Source: an uncultured Chlorobiaceae bacterium (GTDB lineage: Bacteria; Bacteroidota; Chlorobiia; Chlorobiales; Chlorobiaceae). From it: a stretch of DNA of 64,000 bases. Position numbers and translations under genes: made by a program. The stretch lies in assembly GCA_903887845.1 (NCBI GenBank), contig CAISRC010000035.1, positions 1-64,000 of the forward strand, in the 5' to 3' direction. The notes below the pieces were generated by a model, which saw only the letters and a list, made by a program, of their open reading frames with translations, had not been told where the DNA came from and did no database searches. Below, one piece after another: positions 56,801 through 64,000 of this stretch. Within the stretch, counting starts at the first letter, position 1; each line of letters begins with the position of its first letter.

Positions 56801-58202
56801 AACTGAGTGATCCTGACTGACTGCAGAATACGGCAACTCTCGAAGCCAGATGAGTAATATCACCGGCTCCCATGAAAAGAAGCATATTTCCGTCGACTGA
56901 ATACTCTTTGAGAGCCGCAAAAAGGGTATCCATATCCGCAATATACGCAACCTGCCTGCCGCCTGCCTTTCGGACAGCAGCAGCAACCAATTCCCCAGTG
57001 ACACCCGGATAATCCACAGCCTTTTCACGGGAAGGATAGACATCAGCAACATAAACAACGTCTGCCCTTGATAGCGCCCAGCCATACTCGTCAGCAAACT
57101 CTCTGGTACGGGAAAAGAGGTGCGGCTGAAAAACCGCTACTACTCTGGAATCAAGCCATCCCGTTTTCGCAGCCTTGACGGTCGCCTTGACTTCCGATGG
57201 GTGGTGGGCGTAATCATCCACAACCATTAGCCCTGCACCATTATCGTACTTCACCTGAAACCTTCTTCTCATGCCGCTGTACCGGCCAAGCCCGGCTTTC
57301 AGCCGATCAGGCATTATCCCCAGCTCAAGACCCGCTGAAAAAGCGGCCAGAGCATTGAGCACATTGTGCCGGCCCGGCACATTGATGCACACATCAGGGT
57401 ATTCAAGACCATACGCCTGAATCGTAAAGCTGGTATGATTTTTTTCAAATACAATGTCCGATGCCATAACATTCGCAGGCTCCTCAATACCGAACGTGGT
57501 ATAGAGGCGATTGAGCGATGGAATAATTTTTCTGATCTCAGGCCAGTCAACACAACAGATCACCCTGCCGTAAAAAGGCACCTTGTTGGCAAAGCCAATA
57601 AAGGCCTGTTTCAGTTCATCAAGTGTTCCATAAGTGTCCATATGCTCAGACTCAAGGCTGTTGACTATGGCAATGGTCGGGGTAAGCTTCAAAAAAGCAC
57701 GATCATATTCATCGGCCTCGATCACCATAAATTTCCCCTCACCGACAACCGTGCTGCCTTTCAGATAGTCCGATATTCCACCAATCATGACGGTCGGCGA
57801 TTCACCTGATTCGATAAGCATGGTGGCAATCATGGCTGTCGTCGTTGTCTTTCCATGGGTGCCTGCAATACATATTCCATATTTATATCGCATAAGCTCG
57901 CCAAGCATCTCATCCCGTTTGATGACAGGAATGCCTGCCTTCTCAGCCGCAAGAATCTCTATGTTTTCGTCCGGCCTGATGGCCGAGGAGTAAACAACAA
58001 CATCGCATGAAGCAACCTGCTCGGCACGATGCCCCCGGTATATTATTGCTCCATGCTCAACAAGTTTGTCGGTCACCTCGCCTGTTGAAAGGTCAGAACC
58101 TGTAACCCCGAAGCCCGACTTCAGGAGCAGTTCCGCGATAGCACTCATCCCTGCACCGCCTATCCCGACGATATGAACACTTTTTGTTTTTCCCAGTTCC
58201 AT
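56793..58202 (-). CDS. murC: UDP-N-acetylmuramate-L-alanine ligase
   Basis: Adds L-alanine to UDP-MurNAc, the first amino acid of the stem peptide. N-terminal [15 protein letters not shown] binds the UDP substrate, [14 protein letters not shown] is the ATP P-loop, and [14 protein letters not shown] is the C-terminal motif. The length of 469 is normal. It follows murG by 15 bases. Confidence 0.97.
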   Translation of the reverse strand: MELGKTKSVHIVGIGGAGMSAIAELLLKSGFGVTGSDLSTGEVTDKLVEHGAIIYRGHRAEQVASCDVVVYSSAIRPDENIEILAAEKAGIPVIKRDEMLGELMRYKYGICIAGTHGKTTTTAMIATMLIESGESPTVMIGGISDYLKGSTVVGEGKFMVIEADEYDRAFLKLTPTIAIVNSLESEHMDTYGTLDELKQAFIGFANKVPFYGRVICCVDWPEIRKIIPSLNRLYTTFGIEEPANVMASDIVFEKNHTSFTIQAYGLEYPDVCINVPGRHNVLNALAAFSAGLELGIMPDRLKAGLGRYSGMRRRFQVKYDNGAGLMVVDDYAHHPSEVKATVKAAKTGWLDSRVVAVFQPHLFSRTREFADEYGWALSRADVVYVADVYPSREKAVDYPGVTGELVAAAVRKAGGRQVAYIADMDTLFAALKEYSVDGNMLLFMGAGDITHLASRVAVFCSQSGSLSYV

Positions 58203-58217
58203 GATAAGTCCTCTCCG

Positions 58218-59315
58218 TTAATATTTTTCTGCAAGGCTGATGATTCGCCGGACAAGCTGACGGGATGCATCGGAATGCGCCAGTTTACGGGATGCTTCGC
58301 CCATTCTCTTCAATCGATCAGCATCATGCAGCAACTCAAGAATGGTGGCTGACGAGACCTCCTCTCCAAGACGGTCATCGTCAACAACTATGGCAGCCCC
58401 ATTATCCACTAACGCCCGTGCATTATGGCGCTGATGGTCGCCTGTGGCATAAGGATAGGGGATGAGAACCGAAGGCTTGCCAAGATTGGTCAGCTCGGCA
58501 AGAGATGAAGCTCCTGCCCGGCAAAGAACAAGATCTGCTGCGCTGTATGCCGCACCCATATCTTCAATGTAAGGCGCAATCCATAGATACGGGGAGGGCG
58601 CCACAAGCCCCTTGAGACGTTCAAAATCAAGCGCTCCGGTTTGCCAGACAAGATTGGCTGAAGCGGTAATCTCACCAAGCCGCAAAAGCACGGCGTTGTT
58701 TATCGAACGCGCTCCCCGGCTCCCGCCAAAAACAAGAAGAGTAGGACGTTCTTCGTGCAAACCGAAACGGCTCCTTGCAAAAGAAGCCTCCAGCCGCTCA
58801 AAAGAGCGGGCAGGATTGCCGGAAACAAAGATTCGCTGAGTTTTTGGGAGAAACCTGCGCGCTTCCTCAAAAGAGAGATGTACTTCACTGGCCAGCATTG
58901 CAAGCAGTTTTGTCGTTACCCCGGGGAAAGCATTCTGTTCCTGAATGAGTGTTTTTTTCCCCATAAGCTGAGCAGCAAAAAGAAGAGGAGCACTGACAAA
59001 TCCCCCGGTACCGACAACAACATCGGGAGCCTCCCGATGGACAAGAGAAACAGCACGGGTCAGAGCACCGGCAAAATCAGCAAGTACCCCGATATTAGCA
59101 ATGAGATTGGCCAGCAAGCGCCCTCTTTTCAAGCCTTTTACAGGAATAAGGTGCAGCCGGAAACCAAGTCTTGGCACTTCAGTCGCCTCGATACCGCCAG
59201 TCGTGCCGACAAATGAAATTTCGACACCGGGCAGCAGCTTCCTGAGTTCTCCGGCCATAGCTACTGCGGGATATAAATGACCGCCGGTTCCCCCGCCCGC
59301 AAAAAGTACTTTCAC
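58218..59315 (-). CDS. murG: UDP-GlcNAc undecaprenyl-PP-MurNAc-pentapeptide transferase
   Basis: Membrane-associated glycosyltransferase that converts lipid I to lipid II. The G loop [15 protein letters not shown] at residues 6-20 and the second loop [13 protein letters not shown] near 190 are present, as is [19 protein letters not shown] of GT28. At 365 residues it is of standard length. It overlaps the ftsW stop by four bases (59312-59315). Confidence 0.96.
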   Translation of the reverse strand: MKVLFAGGGTGGHLYPAVAMAGELRKLLPGVEISFVGTTGGIEATEVPRLGFRLHLIPVKGLKRGRLLANLIANIGVLADFAGALTRAVSLVHREAPDVVVGTGGFVSAPLLFAAQLMGKKTLIQEQNAFPGVTTKLLAMLASEVHLSFEEARRFLPKTQRIFVSGNPARSFERLEASFARSRFGLHEERPTLLVFGGSRGARSINNAVLLRLGEITASANLVWQTGALDFERLKGLVAPSPYLWIAPYIEDMGAAYSAADLVLCRAGASSLAELTNLGKPSVLIPYPYATGDHQRHNARALVDNGAAIVVDDDRLGEEVSSATILELLHDADRLKRMGEASRKLAHSDASRQLVRRIISLAEKY

Positions 59316-60517
59316 AAGTTTTTGCCTCCTGTAACCTCAAAGAGAACACCCTTTTCCTGCACATTTTTTTTATGTCGTGATATACTCATAAGAATACCGA
59401 CCCCAAGAGAGTTAAACAGGAGAGCTGTCCCACCATAACTGATAAATGGCAACGCAACACCCGTGGTTGGAAGCAGATGACAGGCAACTGCAATGTTAAT
59501 AAAAGCAAAAAGAGTAATCGCGATAGTAATTCCGCTTGCGACATATTTTCCAAAATTATCGGGAGCATGCTTGGCTATGATAAGACCACAGACAAAAAAT
59601 CCTGCAAACAGCGCAATGACAGCAACCGCCCCGATAAAGCCGTACTCCTCCCCGATAATGACAAAGACAAAATCGTTATAAGAAAGCGGCAGATAGAGTT
59701 CCCGTTGTTTGCTGGCTCCGATACCGAGGCCAAAGAGCCCGCCGTTGCCAAGACCGATCAATGCCTGCACAACCTGATAGCTCAATCCTTTTTCATCTCC
59801 ACTGGTAAAGGAGAGCAGACGGGCAACCCGGTATGGGGCTGCAATGGCAAAAACCCCCGCAATAGGTATAAGCAGCGATGCGGTCGCCAGAAGATGGCGG
59901 ATATTCACGCCGCCAATAAACATAAGGGTAAACCCTATCACGGCAATAAGCGACGCAGTACTGAAGTTCGGCTCAAGTGCCACAAGGGCTACGACGATCA
60001 TCAGAAGGGTGAGGAGGGGATAATAGGAGTTATTAAGATCTTTTATATATGCCTGCTTTTCACTGATGAGCCTCGAAAAATGAAAGATAATGGCATACTT
60101 CGCAAAGTCGGAGACCTGAAATTTCAGCGGCCCAAAGCCTATCCAGCGCGCCGCCCCCGAAATAAGACCAACCGCTTTCATGGCAAGAAGAATGGTAAGA
60201 AGAACAATACCGGTAAAAAGAATAATTTTGCTGGTCTTCCAGAATACGTGATAGTCAATCATTGCAACCAGCACAACGGTACCAATTCCAAGTACTGCAA
60301 AGGTAAGTTGACGCCACAGAAAATACTCGGAGTTCGAATACTTCGTTACCGCCCATCCTGCGCCGCTGCTGTAGACAATCACAATACCTATACATATAAG
60401 CAGAGAGACAATCAGAATCAGCAATTTTCCGGCAAAAACCTCTCCGTATGAAGAGGATGAAATCACCTCCAGAGCGGGCAGCTCTGCAGAACCGGGAAGA
60501 GAGTCAGTATTCACCAT
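59312..60517 (-). CDS. ftsW: Lipid II polymerase FtsW
   Basis: SEDS-family glycan polymerase for septal peptidoglycan. It is a 401-residue protein with about ten membrane spans after a 30-residue cytoplasmic N-terminus. [32 protein letters not shown] and [20 protein letters not shown] are typical SEDS segments. It overlaps murD by seven bases and murG by four, which supports tight coupling. Confidence 0.95.
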   Translation of the reverse strand: MVNTDSLPGSAELPALEVISSSSYGEVFAGKLLILIVSLLICIGIVIVYSSGAGWAVTKYSNSEYFLWRQLTFAVLGIGTVVLVAMIDYHVFWKTSKIILFTGIVLLTILLAMKAVGLISGAARWIGFGPLKFQVSDFAKYAIIFHFSRLISEKQAYIKDLNNSYYPLLTLLMIVVALVALEPNFSTASLIAVIGFTLMFIGGVNIRHLLATASLLIPIAGVFAIAAPYRVARLLSFTSGDEKGLSYQVVQALIGLGNGGLFGLGIGASKQRELYLPLSYNDFVFVIIGEEYGFIGAVAVIALFAGFFVCGLIIAKHAPDNFGKYVASGITIAITLFAFINIAVACHLLPTTGVALPFISYGGTALLFNSLGVGILMSISRHKKNVQEKGVLFEVTGGKNL

Positions 60518-61908
60518 GACGATAAATGATGCACGTATTGTTTAAACTGCTGGCCGCGATCCTCAAAATTTTTGAACATGTCAAAGCTCGCGCACCCGGG
60601 CGAAAAGAGCACGGTCTGACCGGGCAGAGCAGCCTCTCGGGCAAACAAAACAGCCTCTTCGAGTGATCCGGCCACTTTAAGAGCAACAATACCATCAAAG
60701 AAAGAGGCAATTTTAGCCTTCGATTCTCCTATGGCAATGAGCAGAGAGACCTTGTTCCGTACCAGCTCAGCAATGGAACCATAATCGTTGCCTTTATCCC
60801 TTCCGCCAGCAATAAGCACCGCCGTACCGGGCACCGCCTCAATGGCCTGCCGCATCGCATTGATGTTCGTTGCTTTTGAATCATTAACCCAGTCAGCTCC
60901 GTTGATGGTCAAGACAAATTCCTGACGGTGTTCAACGCCCCTGAACTCCCTCAGCGCTGAACGCACAGCCTCGTTGCCGATACCCAACGCCCTCGCCGCT
61001 GCTGCGGCTGCAAGCACATTTGAGATATTGTGCCGTCCCCGAAAACTGTTTTTCAGAAAATCTGATGTGATCAGGAGCAGCTCTTCTCCTCCGGCATGGC
61101 GCACAACAATCCCGTCCCCGTCAAGCAGAACCAGGCGGCGATCAACGCCTCCTTCAGAAGCTGGCTCCATGCCAAAAGGTAGAATTCTGAAAGGGAATCG
61201 ATCCGCAGCTCCACTGAAATGGTCCCAGAGCAAAGGGTCGTCCGAATTGTAGACAAGAGTATCTCGGCCGCTCTGGTTCATAAAAATCCTGAACTTCGCT
61301 TCAGCATACCGCTGCATATCATGTTCATAGCGATCAAGATGATCCGGCGTAATATTGGTGATAACAGCAACCTCTGGCCTGAAAGTAAAGCACCGCTCCA
61401 GTTGGTAGCTGCTCAGCTCTACAACGGCAACATCCCCGGTGTTCATCTGGCGCGCCATCGAAGCAAACGGGACTCCTATATTGCCGACACTGAATGAGCG
61501 ATATCCCTGCTGACGACCATCCTCTTCACAGATACGGTGAACAAGAGTTGCTGTAGTCGTTTTGCCATCAGTGCCGGTAATGCCGACAATGCGTGCCTTG
61601 CAGAAACAGCTCGCTATCTCAATTTCACTGTAAAGGGGAATCCCTCGCGCCTGCATGGTTTTTACCACCGGAGCAGAAGGAGGAATACCGGGACTGACGA
61701 CACAAAAATCAGCATCGTAAACGCTCCCGGAATGCCCCTCCTCTTCGAATCGTATCTGCATATCCTGAAGGAACACTGCCTCTTTTTCGCCAATCCTGCC
61801 GAGCTCACTGAGCAGTACCTCCGCACCCTCGCGGGTGAGCAGCTCTGCAGCAGCAATTCCGCTTTTCCCGGCACCAATGACCGAGACTCTTTTACCCGTT
61901 ACATCCAT
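60511..61908 (-). CDS. murD: UDP-N-acetylmuramoylalanine-D-glutamate ligase
   Basis: Adds D-glutamate to UDP-MurNAc-L-Ala. [19 protein letters not shown] is the N-terminal UDP-binding fold, [12 protein letters not shown] the P-loop, and [17 protein letters not shown] the C-terminal ligase motif. It is a full-length 465-residue enzyme. It follows mraY by five bases. Confidence 0.96.
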   Translation of the reverse strand: MDVTGKRVSVIGAGKSGIAAAELLTREGAEVLLSELGRIGEKEAVFLQDMQIRFEEEGHSGSVYDADFCVVSPGIPPSAPVVKTMQARGIPLYSEIEIASCFCKARIVGITGTDGKTTTATLVHRICEEDGRQQGYRSFSVGNIGVPFASMARQMNTGDVAVVELSSYQLERCFTFRPEVAVITNITPDHLDRYEHDMQRYAEAKFRIFMNQSGRDTLVYNSDDPLLWDHFSGAADRFPFRILPFGMEPASEGGVDRRLVLLDGDGIVVRHAGGEELLLITSDFLKNSFRGRHNISNVLAAAAAARALGIGNEAVRSALREFRGVEHRQEFVLTINGADWVNDSKATNINAMRQAIEAVPGTAVLIAGGRDKGNDYGSIAELVRNKVSLLIAIGESKAKIASFFDGIVALKVAGSLEEAVLFAREAALPGQTVLFSPGCASFDMFKNFEDRGQQFKQYVHHLSSW

Positions 61909-61913
61909 AGCCG

Positions 61914-63020
61914 TTATCTGAGTTTTAAGGTCATGAGACTGGCCAGAAAAAAGAGAATGGTCAAAATCCAGAACCTTATCACGATTTTTTGTTCAGCCCA
62001 TCCCTTCAACTGAAAATGATGATGAAGAGGTGCCATCAGAAAAATTCTCCGTCCCTGACCGTACCTCATTTTCGTGTACTTGAAATAGAGCACCTGCATC
62101 GAGACTGAAAGCGCTTCAAGAAAAAATATACCTGCAATCAACGGCAGAAGCAGCTCCTGCTTGATCAAAAGGGCAATAACTGCAATAGCACTGCCAAGAG
62201 CAAGAGATCCGGTATCACCCATGATAATTTCAGCCGGATTGGAGTTGAACCACAAAAATCCGACACAGGACATAACAATAGCCATGCTGACTACTGCAAC
62301 CTCTCCTCCTCCCGGAATAAACGGAATATTAAGGTACACGGCATAGACAGCATTTCCGGCAAGGTAGGAAAAGCCCCCGAGACCCATGACCACAATGGCA
62401 GAACTTCCGGCAGCAAGACCGTCAAGCCCGTCAGTCAGGTTTACCGCATTCGATACCGCTGTAATAATAAAAATGACAATCGGTATATAAAAAAAACCGT
62501 AGTCAAGAGTCAGATGCTTGAAAAACGGCACGGTTGTTGTCGAAAGCAGTACCGAAAACGCCGGATCAAACCAGGTGTAGAGCCCTATTACCAGACCAAG
62601 AGAGAGTTGTCCGATAAGCTTGTAGCGCGCCGAGAGCCCGCCCTTGATTTTTAACACCACTTTGCGGTAGTCGTCAATAAAACCGATAATGCCCATCCAC
62701 AAAACAGCAAGCATGATCAGCCAGACATGGGGATCATTGAATTTTGACCAGAGCAATACGGAAAGTTCTATCGAAAATATAATGAGCAAACCACCCATAG
62801 TGGGAAGCGCCTTTTTCTTTTTGTGTTCCGGAGGCGCCTCCTCCTTTATCGGTTCAATAAACCGGGCTTTCAGATATCTGATAAGTCCGGGACCGGCAAA
62901 GAGAGTAATCAGCAATGCCGTAATCGCCGCAGCACTTGCCCTGAAGGTAAGATACTCGATAACACGAAGTACGGGAAAGTGGAAAATATTGTTGATGTAC
63001 TTCAACAGATAATAAAGCAT
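61914..63020 (-). CDS. mraY: Phospho-N-acetylmuramoyl-pentapeptide transferase
   Basis: Integral membrane enzyme that moves phospho-MurNAc-pentapeptide to undecaprenyl phosphate, giving lipid I. It has 368 residues and about ten spans. LPTMGGLLI and GFIDDYRKV near the N-terminal third, [14 protein letters not shown] and [15 protein letters not shown] near the C-terminus are the catalytic Asp and His motifs. It follows murF by nine bases. Confidence 0.97.
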   Translation of the reverse strand: MLYYLLKYINNIFHFPVLRVIEYLTFRASAAAITALLITLFAGPGLIRYLKARFIEPIKEEAPPEHKKKKALPTMGGLLIIFSIELSVLLWSKFNDPHVWLIMLAVLWMGIIGFIDDYRKVVLKIKGGLSARYKLIGQLSLGLVIGLYTWFDPAFSVLLSTTTVPFFKHLTLDYGFFYIPIVIFIITAVSNAVNLTDGLDGLAAGSSAIVVMGLGGFSYLAGNAVYAVYLNIPFIPGGGEVAVVSMAIVMSCVGFLWFNSNPAEIIMGDTGSLALGSAIAVIALLIKQELLLPLIAGIFFLEALSVSMQVLYFKYTKMRYGQGRRIFLMAPLHHHFQLKGWAEQKIVIRFWILTILFFLASLMTLKLR

Positions 63021-63029
63021 ACCGTATTC

Positions 63030-64000
63030 TTACCTGGTTATGGTTCTTGCAGTAATAAGAGAATCTACAACCTGTTCAAGCTTCATACCCCTGGATCCCT
63101 TGAAAAGCACAACATCATCATCATGAAGCAGAGTAAGGAGCTGCGCCAAAAGTTGTTCGCGGCTTTCAAAATGGCCCCGACAAGCTACTGGAGCTTCCTG
63201 ACCGATCAGTCGGGCCTTGTCGCCAAAAGTAAGCAGTATATCAACCGGGCGCTGCTGAATATAACGGCCAATAGTTTCATGTTCAACATCTCCCGCTGCG
63301 CCGAGTTCAAGCATATCGCCGAGAACCGCAACTCTTTTACCTCCACACGGCATATCACAAAGCGCCTCAATTGCCTGCCGCATAGAGTCTGAATTGGCAT
63401 TATAGGTATCATTAAGAATCCTGAGACCAAACGAGTCAACGACCTCAAGCCGTTTCCAGCCAGGTGCGGGGCTGAGACGCTCAAGCCCCTCACGAATCTG
63501 GCGGAGTGAAAGTCCGAAATGGGAGCCAACTGCGGCTGCGGCAACGGCGTTGATAACATTGTGCCTGCCGGTAAAATTCAGAATAACCTTTTCGCTGCCG
63601 GCAACCGAACATAACTGAAAAGAGAGGCGACCATCCCGTTCCACAGAAATCTCTCTGGCCCAGCAGGTATGAGCAAGACTTTCCGATGTTCCGTAACAGA
63701 GACTCCCTGCAAGCCCTGCTCCTGCATCCCTGAGCCGGGGATCATCGTTGTTGATGAACACAATACCGCCACTTCGGCGCAGATAGTCATAAAGCTGTGT
63801 TTCAGCAGCGGCAACACCGTCAAGATCAAGAAGAAACTCCAGATGCTCATGACCGATATTGGTCAGAAGAGCGTGAGTCGGCCTGACAATGTCGGCAAGC
63901 AAGGCCATCTCTCCCGGATGATTGATCCCAACCTCGACAACAGCAATGTCGGTATCGCGCCGGAGCTGAAGCAGCGTAAGGGGAACGCCGAGATGATTGT
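63030..64000 (-). CDS. murF: UDP-MurNAc-tripeptide-D-Ala-D-Ala ligase (partial)
   Basis: The 3' part of murF. The N-terminus lies beyond the right edge. The frame is open through base 64000, where it reads the family segment EVGINHPGEM, so the ATG at 63908 is internal. NIGHEHLEFLLDLDGVAAAE, FTGRHNVINAVAAAAVG and NDTYNANSDSMRQAIEAL are conserved MurF segments. The enzyme adds D-Ala-D-Ala, completing the pentapeptide used by MraY, its direct neighbour. Confidence 0.95.
   Translation of the reverse strand, partial: NHLGVPLTLLQLRRDTDIAVVEVGINHPGEMALLADIVRPTHALLTNIGHEHLEFLLDLDGVAAAETQLYDYLRRSGGIVFINNDDPRLRDAGAGLAGSLCYGTSESLAHTCWAREISVERDGRLSFQLCSVAGSEKVILNFTGRHNVINAVAAAAVGSHFGLSLRQIREGLERLSPAPGWKRLEVVDSFGLRILNDTYNANSDSMRQAIEALCDMPCGGKRVAVLGDMLELGAAGDVEHETIGRYIQQRPVDILLTFGDKARLIGQEAPVACRGHFESREQLLAQLLTLLHDDDVVLFKGSRGMKLEQVVDSLITARTITR

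Noticed and set aside
59477-60451. Open frame of 324 codons on the plus strand
   Set aside because: It is the reverse complement of the ftsW membrane spans, with an implausibly Lys/Asn/Arg-rich product.
1-64000. CRISPR array, prophage or complete insertion sequence
   Set aside because: I saw no regularly spaced direct repeats, no transposase or integrase reading frame and no phage structural genes.

Overview
The window is a chromosomal segment of a green sulfur bacterium (Chlorobiaceae, Chlorobium/Pelodictyon type). This placement is an inference. It rests on the overall protein character, on a menaquinone-type succinate dehydrogenase/fumarate reductase (an enzyme of the reductive TCA cycle), on an F0-plus-delta ATP synthase operon with no F1 alpha/beta genes beside it, on a deoxyhypusine-synthase-like protein next to a short transaldolase, and on densely packed genes. 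No photosynthesis gene lies in the window, so the placement cannot be proved from here.

Layout. 1-7205: housekeeping genes. These are a SixA-type phosphatase, the leftward run lysC-purM-plsY-gpsA, then rightward an NlpC/P60 lipoprotein, prmA and a short Ppx/GppA phosphatase. 7206-12503: an accessory patch holding an AAA/DUF4143 ATPase, a THUMP-like methyltransferase, an Mrr-type restriction endonuclease, a broken restriction-helicase gene (in-frame amber plus internal deletion), a complete RHH/MazF-type toxin-antitoxin pair and an antitoxin-like remnant. 12504-20963: a biotin operon read leftward, birA-bioB-bioF-bioG-bioC-bioD-bioA-acyl-CoA ligase. A BirA operator overlaps the birA promoter, so the ligase repressor probably controls the whole biotin pathway.

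21026-29666: a cell-wall amidase diverging from topA, feoAB (with a promoter carrying a Fur-like element), a HIT hydrolase and a CNNM/CBS membrane protein. 29916-34436: a TPR protein, a TonB-dependent receptor carrying the CxxxM and HxM signatures of OprC-type copper receptors, a small secreted Cys-rich protein, a lipoprotein cytochrome c and an uncharacterised eRF1-domain-like protein. 34734-38182: sdhC-sdhA-sdhB. 38271-42142: a cyclase-family hydrolase, an alpha/beta hydrolase, an RlpA lipoprotein, transaldolase and a deoxyhypusine-synthase homologue, followed by the SRP RNA gene.

42507-46543: trpS, a HAD phosphatase and argS read rightward and meet nadD. 46556-50955: bamD, tRNA-Ala(CGC) and the operon atpZ/I-atpI-like-atpB-atpE-atpF-atpH. 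51209-51970: pgeF. 51977-64000: the leftward division and cell-wall cluster murF(partial)-mraY-murD-ftsW-murG-murC-ftsQ-ftsA-ftsZ, followed at its 3' end by a CoA-transferase gene.

Points most worth a second look: FtsZ has Lys in the glycine-rich GTP loop and two copies of the C-terminal interaction peptide. The biotin operon has an overlapping operator and promoter and ends in an acyl-CoA ligase. There is a probable copper-uptake module. The restriction patch is decaying and contains a repeat derived from the ppx 3' end. ArgRS has a degenerate HIGH motif. A long hairpin lies between amiC and topA. I did not find a clearly new multi-gene system, a CRISPR array, a prophage or an intact insertion sequence. 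No gap without a gene exceeds 300 bases.
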